Shown here in pieces: positions 16,537 through 23,003 of a stretch of 23,465 nt of DNA. The stretch covers positions 1-23,465 of the forward strand of contig CBFHSE010000024.1 of NCBI GenBank assembly GCA_965658435.1, in the 5' to 3' direction. A program made the position numbers and the translations under genes. The notes below the pieces were generated by a model. That model worked only from the letters and a program-made list of their open reading frames with translations, was not told the origin of the DNA and did not search any database. The stretch comes from JADHLN01 sp965658435. Lineage in GTDB: Bacteria > Pseudomonadota > Alphaproteobacteria > Rickettsiales > JABIRX01. Numbering within the stretch: position 1 is the stretch's first letter; each line of letters starts with the position of its first letter.

Positions 16537-17874
16537 CTAGCCTTTAGCATCAAGCATTGACATTAGCTCGCTTGGATCCATGCCACGCATTTTTTTCATC
16601 ATTTTTTGCATATCTTTAAATTTTTTAAGCAAACGATTAACCTGTTGAATTGAAGTTCCAGAACCTTTGGCTATGCGTCTTTTGCGAGAGGTATTTAATT
16701 TATCGGGATTTTTTCTTTCATAAAGAGTCATAGAAAGAATAATTGCTTCTTGTCTGAAGATATCTTTTTCTGCAAAATCTGATTGCTCCAAGGCATCTTT
16801 AATTTTTCCGGCACCTGGAATCATATTAATTATTTTTCCAAAGCCACCCATTTTTTTCATATTTTTAATTTGCTTTAAAAGATCATTTAAATCTAATTCG
16901 CCTTTTTTAAATTTTTCTTCAATATTTTTTGCTTCTTCTTCGCTTATTACCTCCTCTGCTTTCTCAACTAAAGAAACAATATCTCCCATATCTAAAATAC
17001 GAGATGCAATTCTATCTGCTTGAAATAATTCAAAATCAGATATTTTTTCTCCAACACCAACAAATTTTATAGGAACACCAACTTCATATTTCATAGATAA
17101 AGCTGCTCCACCTCTTTGATCTCCGTCTATTCTGCTTAAAGATAATGCTGTTAAGGCAATTTCATCATTAAAATTTCTAGCGCTTATTATTGCATCTTGT
17201 CCTGATAAGGCATCTGCAACTAATATTGTTTCGCTGGGATTTGCTAGTTTTTTAAGTGATTTTAATTCTTTTATTAACTCCTTATCAATTGATAATCTTC
17301 CTGCTGTATCAATTATTAATATGTCATAATCATATTTTTTTTGCTCTTTTAAGGCTCTTTTAACAGTTTTTTCAGGTTTTTCTTTTGCTATAATTTCTAA
17401 CGAATCAATTTCAGCATTATCTGCCATGATTTTTAATTGTTCCTTAGCTGCTGGTCTGTAAATATCTGTAGATGCTAGGAGGATTTTCTTGTTTTTTTTA
17501 TCTTTTAGATATTTAGCTAATTTTGCAGATGATGTTGTTTTACCTGATCCTTGTAAACCAACCATTAATATTACAGCATGTTTTTCATTAATATCTAATT
17601 CGGAGTTTTCGCTGCTTAAAATATTGGTGATTTCATCTTGAACTATTTTTATAAATTGTTCCGCTGGGCTAACATTTTCAATGATATTTTGACCAAGGGC
17701 TTTTTGGCTAATTTTTTCACAAAAATCTTTAGTTACATCAACAGATACATCAGCCTCTAATAAAGCCATTTTTATATCTTGAATAGTATTTTCAATATCG
17801 GCAAGTTTAATTATTTTTTTGCCAGTAAAATTTTCAAATGATTTTGTGATATTTTTAGTTAAATTAGCAAACAT
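16537..17874 (-). CDS. ffh: Signal recognition particle protein Ffh
   Basis: Ffh binds 4.5S RNA and hydrophobic signal sequences and, with FtsY, targets proteins to the membrane. It has 445 residues: an N domain (1-100), a G domain with GLQGSGKTTSSAKLAKYL (106-123), DIYRPAAKEQL near 137-147, DTAGRL (189-194), SRIDGDQRGGAALS, GVGEKISDFELF, and a Met-rich M domain (RKRRIAKGSG, then KKFKDMQKMMKKMRGM). It starts 3 nt after the purB stop. It acts on the same export route as yajC-secD in this window. Confidence 0.97.
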   Translation of the reverse strand: MFANLTKNITKSFENFTGKKIIKLADIENTIQDIKMALLEADVSVDVTKDFCEKISQKALGQNIIENVSPAEQFIKIVQDEITNILSSENSELDINEKHAVILMVGLQGSGKTTSSAKLAKYLKDKKNKKILLASTDIYRPAAKEQLKIMADNAEIDSLEIIAKEKPEKTVKRALKEQKKYDYDILIIDTAGRLSIDKELIKELKSLKKLANPSETILVADALSGQDAIISARNFNDEIALTALSLSRIDGDQRGGAALSMKYEVGVPIKFVGVGEKISDFELFQADRIASRILDMGDIVSLVEKAEEVISEEEAKNIEEKFKKGELDLNDLLKQIKNMKKMGGFGKIINMIPGAGKIKDALEQSDFAEKDIFRQEAIILSMTLYERKNPDKLNTSRKRRIAKGSGTSIQQVNRLLKKFKDMQKMMKKMRGMDPSELMSMLDAKG

Positions 17875-17877
17875 GTT

Positions 17878-19170
17878 TTAGGCAAATACTTTATTGAAAA
17901 TATAATCTATATTTTTGGTATGGTAATTCATATCAAATAATTCATCTAATTTACTTAGAGAAATTTTGTTGGTGACCTCCTCATCTTTTTTTAATAATTC
18001 CAGAAAATCAACCCTTTTTTCCCATACTTCCATAGCGTTTCTTTGTACTATTTTATAAGCGTTTTCACGTGAAACACCAGATTTTGTTAATTCAAGTAAT
18101 ATTCGTTGTGAAAATACTAGACCTTTTAGCATATCGATATTTTTTTGCATATTTTCAGGGTAGATTATTAATTCTTCCATCATTTTATTTAATCTTTTTA
18201 AAGCAAAATCCAAGGTTACTGTTGCATCAGGAGCTATCATTCTTTCTACTGATGAATGTGAGATATCTCTTTCATGCCATAAAGCAACATTTTCAAGAGC
18301 TGGAGTTACATATCCTCTTACTATTCGTGCTAAACCTGTTAAATTTTCGCTTAAAACAGGGTTTCTTTTGTGAGGCATTGCTGAGCTACCTTTTTGCCCT
18401 TTGCTAAAATATTCTTCTGCCTCTAGCATTTCTGTTCTTTGTAAATGTCTTATTTCTGTTGCTAATCTTTCAATTGAGGATGCAATAACACCAAGAGTAG
18501 CAAAATATTGAGCGTGACGATCTCTTGGGATAATTTGTGTGGATATTGTTTCAGATTCAAGGCCCATTTTTTTTGCCACATATTCTTGGATAGATGGGTC
18601 GATATTTGCATAGCTTCCCACTGCTCCGCTTATAGCGCAAATAGCTATTTCTTTTTGGGCTAATTTTAATCTTGTAAGATTTCTTGAAAATTCAGCATAA
18701 TAAGTTGCAAGCTTAAGGCCAAAACTTATTGGTTCTGCATGAATGCCATGACTTCTGCCCATTGTGAGGGTTTCTTTATGTTCAAAAGCTCTTTTTTTGA
18801 GGATTATAAGTAGCTTTTCTAAATTATTGATAAGGATTTTGCTAGCTTGGTTTAACTGAATTGATAAACAAGTATCTAGAATGTCTGAGCTAGTCATTCC
18901 TAAATGGACAAAGCGAGAATTTTCTCCTATTGATTCTGCTAAATTGGTTAAAAAAGCTATTACGTCATGTTTTGTTATTTTTTCTATTTCATTTATTTTA
19001 TCTATATCAAATTTACCTTTTTCCCAAATTTCTTTAACTGCTTCTTTAGGAACTAAGCCAATTTCTGACATTGCTTCTGCTGCATAAGCTTCAATTTCAA
19101 ACCATATTTGATATTTATTTTTGGTTTCCCATATGGAAACCATTTCTGGATCTGAGTATCTTGGAATCAT
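17878..19170 (-). CDS. purB: Adenylosuccinate lyase (PurB)
   Basis: PurB cleaves SAICAR to AICAR and adenylosuccinate to AMP in purine synthesis. It has 430 residues. It starts MIPRYSDPEMVSIW, carries SRFVHLGMTSSDILDTCLS, TMGRSHGIHAEPISFGLK (general-acid His region) and the fumarase-superfamily signature GSSAMPHKRNP with S262-S263 in the mobile loop. It leads the purB-ffh-esterase set, with 3 nt between purB and ffh. A candidate promoter lies 23-52 nt upstream. No other purine gene is present here. Confidence 0.96.
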   Translation of the reverse strand: MIPRYSDPEMVSIWETKNKYQIWFEIEAYAAEAMSEIGLVPKEAVKEIWEKGKFDIDKINEIEKITKHDVIAFLTNLAESIGENSRFVHLGMTSSDILDTCLSIQLNQASKILINNLEKLLIILKKRAFEHKETLTMGRSHGIHAEPISFGLKLATYYAEFSRNLTRLKLAQKEIAICAISGAVGSYANIDPSIQEYVAKKMGLESETISTQIIPRDRHAQYFATLGVIASSIERLATEIRHLQRTEMLEAEEYFSKGQKGSSAMPHKRNPVLSENLTGLARIVRGYVTPALENVALWHERDISHSSVERMIAPDATVTLDFALKRLNKMMEELIIYPENMQKNIDMLKGLVFSQRILLELTKSGVSRENAYKIVQRNAMEVWEKRVDFLELLKKDEEVTNKISLSKLDELFDMNYHTKNIDYIFNKVFA

Positions 19171-19192
19171 ATTTAAATTTTATTTTTGCCAG

Positions 19193-19222
19193 ATAATAAA
19201 ACATATTTTACTGATAAAGCAA
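19193..19222 (-). promoter_or_regulatory. Candidate promoter for purB-ffh-esterase
   Basis: On the minus strand TTGCTT (19217-19222) and TATTAT (19193-19198) are separated by 18 nt. The -10 is one base off consensus; the -35 matches at half its positions. The inferred transcription start is about 15 nt before the purB ATG. AT-rich DNA gives many such matches, so support is modest. Confidence 0.35.
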
Positions 19223-19242
19223 TGATTTGATTAATTATCTCT

Positions 19243-19276
19243 AAAAATAAAAAAGCCCTAAAATAGGGCTCTTTTT
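19243..19276 (-). terminator. Rho-independent terminator downstream of the ankyrin gene
   Basis: A 7-bp stem AGCCCTA/TAGGGCT (19254-19260 and 19264-19270) with a 3-nt loop. On the minus strand it is followed by a T-rich tract (complement of 19243-19253), about 220 nt after the ankyrin gene stop. On the plus strand it is followed by CTTTTT, so it could work both ways, but no plus-strand gene ends nearby. Confidence 0.75.
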
Positions 19277-19492
19277 AAATTCATCATCATATCTCTATGG
19301 ATCATCATAATCTCATATAATATCTCACTTCCTTATTTTAATTATATAATATTTTTAAATCATATACACGGTTATTATAATAAAATTTAGAGTTATATTC
19401 TTGTTATAGTTGATATTTGTAAAAATATTTTTATTAAATATATAATTTTATGGATTTAACCTAGTAGAATAAGCAAGGATAATTTTTAATTA

Positions 19493-22400
19493 TTAGCTCC
19501 TAGTTTGAGTATTGTTTGATCTTACGTTCACAATACTTGTAAATTTTTTTGTCTGACTATATTTAGGATGTTCTTCAATTATATTTCTTATTTGACTATC
19601 TGTAGTAAGATCTTTGGCGGTTTTGCCATCTTTATTTTTAGCATTAACATCTATACCGTCTTTTTCTAATAATTTTTCTACTACATCTTTATGGCCTTTT
19701 TCTGCAGCAAGATGTAGGGCGGTGTTGTCATCTTTATTTTTAGCATTAACATCTATACCGTCTACTTTTAATAATTCTGCTACTACTTCTTGGTGGCCAT
19801 TATATGCAGCAAGATGTAGGGCGGTGTGGCCATAAATATCTTGTAAATTAACATCTGCCTTATGATCTATTAATTTTGCTACTACTTCTTTATGGCCATT
19901 ATATGCAGCAAGATGTAGGGCGGTGTGGCCATAATTATCTTGTAAATTAACATCTGCGCCTTTTTCTATTAATTCTGCTACTACTTCTTGGTGGCCTTGT
20001 GCTGCAGCGAAATGCAGGGCGGTTTTGCCATCTTTATTTGTAGCATTAACATCTATACCGTCTTTTTCTAATAATTTTGCTACTACTTCTTGGTGGCCTT
20101 TTTCTGCAGCGAAATGCAGGGCTGTGGATCCATATTTATCTTGTAAAGTAACATCTGCGCCTGCATTTAATAATCTTTTTACTACATCTTCATGGCCATT
20201 ATATGCAGCATAATGCAGGGCGGTTTGGTCTTCTTTGTTTTTAGCATTAACATCTATACCGTCTTTTTCTAATAATTTTGCTACTACTTCTTTATGGCCT
20301 TTTTCTGCAGCGAAATGCAGGGCTGTGGATCCATATTTATCTTGTAAAGTAACATCTGCGCCTGCATTTAATAATCTTTTTACTACATCTTCATGGCCAT
20401 TATATGCAGCATAATGCAGGGCGGTTTGGCCTTCATTGTTTGGTATAGTAACATTTGCGTCTTTTTCTAATAATTTTGCTACTACTTCTTGGTGGCCATT
20501 ATATGCAGCAATATGCAGGGCGGTGTGGTCATTTTGATCTTGTGCGTTAACATTTATACTTAAATCTATTAATGATTGTATCTGTTCTACATTACCATTT
20601 TGTGCAGCTGAAAATAGTTCATATTGTGCAGTTGGTTCATTAGCTACTGTGATTTTAGATGTACGTTTCTTTTTGCCTCTGAATAAGGTTGCGCCTCTGG
20701 CAATTCTTTTGCCTGCGGCTGTGAACATGCTTCTGCCTGCGGCTCTGAGCCTGCTTGCGGCTGCGCCTTCGCCTCTGCCTGCGGCTGCGCCTCCGTCTGC
20801 GACTCCGGCTGCGACTATGCTTGAGCCTGGGACTGCGCCTGGGCCTTCGCCTCTGCCTGCGGCTGCGCCTCCGTCTCCGGCTGCGACTATGCTTGAGCCT
20901 TCTTTTGCGCCTGCGGCTGCGGCTTTGGCTGCGTCTGTGCTTGGGCCTGGGCCTGCGGCTTTGGCTGCGCGTGCGAATACGCCTGCGACTGCGAGTAGGC
21001 TTGCGGCTGCGCCTGCGGCTGTGAACATGCTTCTGCCTGCGCCTGCGCCTGCGGCTGCGCCTCCGCCTTCGCCTGCGACTGTGACTTCGGCTGGGCTTAC
21101 GCCTTCTTTTGCGCCTTCGCCTCTGGCTCTGCCTTCGCCTCTGGCTCTGCCTCCGTCTCCGTCTCCGCCTTCTTTTGCGCCTTCGCCTCCGGCTCTGCCT
21201 CCGTCTCCGTCTCCGCCTTCGCCTCTGGCTCTGCCTTCGCCTCTGGCTCTGCCTTCGCCTTCGACTCCGCCTTCTTTTGCGCCTTCGCCTGCGGCTCTGA
21301 GCCTGCTTGCGGCTGCGGCTTTGGCTGCGACTTCGACTCCGTCTGCGCCTTCGACTCCGTCTCCGCCTTCGACTCTGCCTTCGCCTGCGGCTACGCCTTC
21401 GGCTACGGCTTCGGCTCTGCCTTCGCCTTCGACTCCGTCTCCGCCTGCGACTCCGCCTCCGCCTGCGCCTTCGACTCCGTCTCCGTCTCCGTCTCCGATT
21501 TCGACTTCGACTTCTTCTAAGGTTGCGGCTTCGGCTACGCCTCCGTCTACGACTCTGCCTTCGGCTGCGGCTACGGCTCCGTCTCTGGTTGCGGCTTCGA
21601 CTCCGTCTGCGCCTTCGACTCCGTCTCCGCCTTCGACTCCGTCTCCGTCTCCGTCTCCGATTTCGACTTCGACTTCTTCTAAGGTTGCGGCTTCGGCTAC
21701 GCCTCCGTCTACGACTCTGCCTTCGGCTCCGTCTCCGCCTCCGATTTCGACTTCGACTTCTTCTAAGGTTGCGGCTGCGGCTCTGGTTGCGGCTGCGGCT
21801 CCGTCTCCGCCTTCGACTCCGTCTCCGCCTTCGACTCCGTCTCCGCCTCCGATTTCGACTTCGACTTCTTCTAAGGTTGCGGCTGCGGCTCCGTCTCTGG
21901 TTGCGGCTGCGGCTGCGGCTACGCCTTCGGCTCTGATTTCGGCTGCGCCTGCTTCTAAGTCTGCGACTAAGGCTCTGGCTTCGGCTGAGATAGGTTTAAC
22001 CTTCTCTATTTCTTTCTCATCTAAAACATTATCACGAAGTAAATCTGTTAAAGTATTGATTTCTGTTAGGTTTGTTATTTTGCTTATTATATTATTATGA
22101 ATAGATTTTAATGTTGCTTCAAGATCATCTTTTTCTTTTTGAAGTTTTAATCTTGTATCACGAAGTTTTAATCTTGTATCAATAATTGTATCGTATAGTT
22201 TTGGAAGATTATCTTGTATATCATCATTTAATACCGTTTCTTCTTCATTTATTGCAGAAATCCTTGCGTCACATTTCAATATTTCTTCTTCTACACTAAT
22301 TTTTCCAGCAAGATTTTTGGCAATTTCTGTTTTTAATGAGACTAATTGATTATGCGTTACAAGTAATATTTCTAAAGTAAGTAATACAAATTTCTTTTCA

Positions 22401-22870
22401 TTATTATTATTATTTTCAGTTTGTGAATATGAAGTTTTAATTACATTTAACATATTTGTTACATCACTATCGAAACAAGCTGCGTATTCTCCAGACATCT
22501 CAGTACCAATACCATTCAAAAATATGTTTGTTAAAGGTTCTAATTTTTGAAAATAAAATTCAATTTTTGCTTTTAAGTCTTCGTCTACGCCTGCGGCTCT
22601 GCCTTCGACTCCGCCTCCGTCTACGCCTGCGGCTCTGGCTTCGGCTCCTTCTACGACTGCGGCTGCGGCTCTGGCTGCGCCTCCGTCTACGGCTGCGGCT
22701 ACGGCTGAGATAAGTTTTTCTTTTAGTTTATCGATTAATTCGTTTCTAAGATCATTTAAGTATTTGTAAAAGTCTAAATCTGATATAGCTGGTTGGCTTC
22801 CTACCATTAAAGATTCTGTTAGAGCAGCTGATGCTTCTTGTGATAGTTTTGTTTTTGTCTCTCTTTCCAT
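19493..22870 (-). CDS. Large ankyrin-repeat protein with GC-rich dipeptide-repeat islands
   Basis: A 1125-residue protein, probably a host-interacting effector or surface-associated protein (inference from ankyrin effectors of intracellular bacteria; no signal peptide is seen). Order of parts: polar N-terminus 1-53; island 1 (54-98) of Ala/Gly/Val/Glu; a helical, partly coiled-coil region 99-293 with DTRLKLRDTRLKLQ; island 2 (294 to about 720), a low-complexity Ala/Gly/Glu/Asp/Val/Arg region with four ATLEEVEVEIG modules and one hydrophobic stretch near 616-634; a basic linker RGKKKRTSK; and about ten ankyrin repeats (about 745-1090, each like TALHxAAxxGHxEVVxxLL). The islands are about two-thirds GC and made of alternating NNC and NNA codons, unlike anything else in the window. 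Frame is kept throughout, which argues that the whole is translated. Confidence 0.9.
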   Translation of the reverse strand: MERETKTKLSQEASAALTESLMVGSQPAISDLDFYKYLNDLRNELIDKLKEKLISAVAAAVDGGAARAAAAVVEGAEARAAGVDGGGVEGRAAGVDEDLKAKIEFYFQKLEPLTNIFLNGIGTEMSGEYAACFDSDVTNMLNVIKTSYSQTENNNNNEKKFVLLTLEILLVTHNQLVSLKTEIAKNLAGKISVEEEILKCDARISAINEEETVLNDDIQDNLPKLYDTIIDTRLKLRDTRLKLQKEKDDLEATLKSIHNNIISKITNLTEINTLTDLLRDNVLDEKEIEKVKPISAEARALVADLEAGAAEIRAEGVAAAAAATRDGAAAATLEEVEVEIGGGDGVEGGDGVEGGDGAAAATRAAAATLEEVEVEIGGGDGAEGRVVDGGVAEAATLEEVEVEIGDGDGDGVEGGDGVEGADGVEAATRDGAVAAAEGRVVDGGVAEAATLEEVEVEIGDGDGDGVEGAGGGGVAGGDGVEGEGRAEAVAEGVAAGEGRVEGGDGVEGADGVEVAAKAAAASRLRAAGEGAKEGGVEGEGRARGEGRARGEGGDGDGGRAGGEGAKEGGDGDGGRARGEGRARGEGAKEGVSPAEVTVAGEGGGAAAGAGAGRSMFTAAGAAASLLAVAGVFARAAKAAGPGPSTDAAKAAAAGAKEGSSIVAAGDGGAAAGRGEGPGAVPGSSIVAAGVADGGAAAGRGEGAAASRLRAAGRSMFTAAGKRIARGATLFRGKKKRTSKITVANEPTAQYELFSAAQNGNVEQIQSLIDLSINVNAQDQNDHTALHIAAYNGHQEVVAKLLEKDANVTIPNNEGQTALHYAAYNGHEDVVKRLLNAGADVTLQDKYGSTALHFAAEKGHKEVVAKLLEKDGIDVNAKNKEDQTALHYAAYNGHEDVVKRLLNAGADVTLQDKYGSTALHFAAEKGHQEVVAKLLEKDGIDVNATNKDGKTALHFAAAQGHQEVVAELIEKGADVNLQDNYGHTALHLAAYNGHKEVVAKLIDHKADVNLQDIYGHTALHLAAYNGHQEVVAELLKVDGIDVNAKNKDDNTALHLAAEKGHKDVVEKLLEKDGIDVNAKNKDGKTAKDLTTDSQIRNIIEEHPKYSQTKKFTSIVNVRSNNTQTRS
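20041..20429 (-). repeat. Near-identical 201-bp tandem duplication of two ankyrin repeats
   Basis: Bases 20041-20228 and 20242-20429 are identical apart from two adjacent substitutions (GG at about 20092 versus TA in the second copy), an offset of 201 bp, or 67 codons. Each copy carries one 33-residue and one 34-residue ankyrin repeat. The near-perfect identity, including silent sites, suggests recent duplication or ongoing conversion. Confidence 0.85.
20710..21991 (-). repeat. GC-rich degenerate hexanucleotide array (GNC-GNA), island 2
   Basis: About 1.28 kb within the ankyrin gene, roughly 427 codons. Read on the minus strand, codons ending in C alternate with codons ending in A through almost the whole block; first bases are mostly G, second bases take all four values. 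On the plus strand this reads GNCTNC. Exceptions are few: GAA in a C slot, and short breaks at GRSMFTAAG and SRLRAAG. Asp and Thr fall in C slots; Arg (AGA) and Leu (TTA) fall in A slots, and Glu does so apart from the GAA exceptions. Larger units are duplicated inside it, spaced by multiples of six. Confidence 0.9.
21497..21883 (-). repeat. Four copies of a 33-nt module encoding ATLEEVEVEI
   Basis: Identical or nearly identical modules lie at 21497-21529, 21659-21691, 21743-21775 and 21851-21883. Offsets are 162, 84 and 108 nt, all multiples of six. The first two copies lie in longer matching blocks. The module is the least Gly/Ala-like part of the island and could form a short amphipathic strand or helix. 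Confidence 0.8.
22140..22180 (-). repeat. Short tandem duplication in the coiled-coil region
   Basis: A 21-nt unit (GAAGTTTTAATCTTGTATCA plus C) occurs twice in direct contact, giving DTRLKLR-DTRLKLQ. Seven residues is one coiled-coil heptad, so the duplication keeps the helical register. Confidence 0.75.
22577..22711 (-). repeat. GC-rich degenerate hexanucleotide array (GNC-GNA), island 1
   Basis: 135 bp, 45 codons, from ATC-TCA (I54-S55) to GAC-GAA-GAC (D96-D98). Third codon bases alternate C and A with a single exception (one GAA). AT-rich coding sequence flanks it on both sides (KLKEKL before, LKAKIEFYF after). Same codon grammar as island 2. Confidence 0.88.
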
Positions 22871-22901
22871 TTTTTCTTATTTAATTTGTAATTATTAGGT
22901 T

Positions 22902-22910
22902 ATTATAGCA
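22902..22910 (-). promoter_or_regulatory. Extended -10 promoter element of the ankyrin gene
   Basis: The minus strand reads TGCTATAAT, a perfect TGN plus TATAAT extended -10, placing the transcript start about 25 nt before the ATG at 22870. No good -35 is seen 17 nt upstream (only a T-run), which fits an extended -10 promoter. The leader has only a weak AAGAAA before the start. Confidence 0.55.
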
Positions 22911-23003
22911 TGATTTTCTAATAAAAAAAACTCTTAATTATATAAAAATTGTTTATTTTTTATATTTTATGGTTAAATTTTTTTCCAATATTTTTACTAA
23001 ATA

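Larger units (their letters stand above)
19171..19492. other. 322-nt non-coding region between the ankyrin gene and purB
   Basis: No ORF, tRNA or other RNA gene is recognisable. It contains the purB promoter candidate, a terminator hairpin (19243-19276), and on the minus strand two similar stretches, each GAGAT(T)ATGATGAT, around 19282-19313 in the probable 3' UTR of the ankyrin gene. The rest (about 19330-19490) is featureless AT-rich sequence. Confidence 0.6.

Noticed and set aside
19171..19492. tRNA or small RNA gene in the long gap.
   Set aside because: No cloverleaf arms or T-loop sequence; only a terminator hairpin and weak repeats are visible.
20755..21936. Plus-strand frames encoding Leu-Arg-Leu-Arg repeats.
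   Set aside because: Same cause: the hexamer read in another frame gives CTN-CGN. No start context, no flanking domain and no plausible protein.
20700..22000. CRISPR array.
   Set aside because: There are no constant repeats with unique spacers; the unit is a six-base coding pattern. No cas gene is present.
20700..22000. Diversity-generating retroelement variable region.
   Set aside because: Such regions change template adenines, giving variable AAY-type codons, with a reverse transcriptase and template nearby. Here all four bases occur at the middle of G-starting codons, and no reverse transcriptase is in the window.
20649..22100. A 483-codon plus-strand frame rich in Pro, Ser and Ala opposite the ankyrin gene.
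   Set aside because: The GNC-GNA hexamer lacks stop codons in several frames on both strands, so long antisense frames arise automatically. The minus frame alone continues into coiled-coil and ankyrin domains.
22577..22711. Rickettsia palindromic element inserted in a coding sequence.
   Set aside because: In-frame insertion fits, but the island is not palindromic and is a GC-rich hexamer array.
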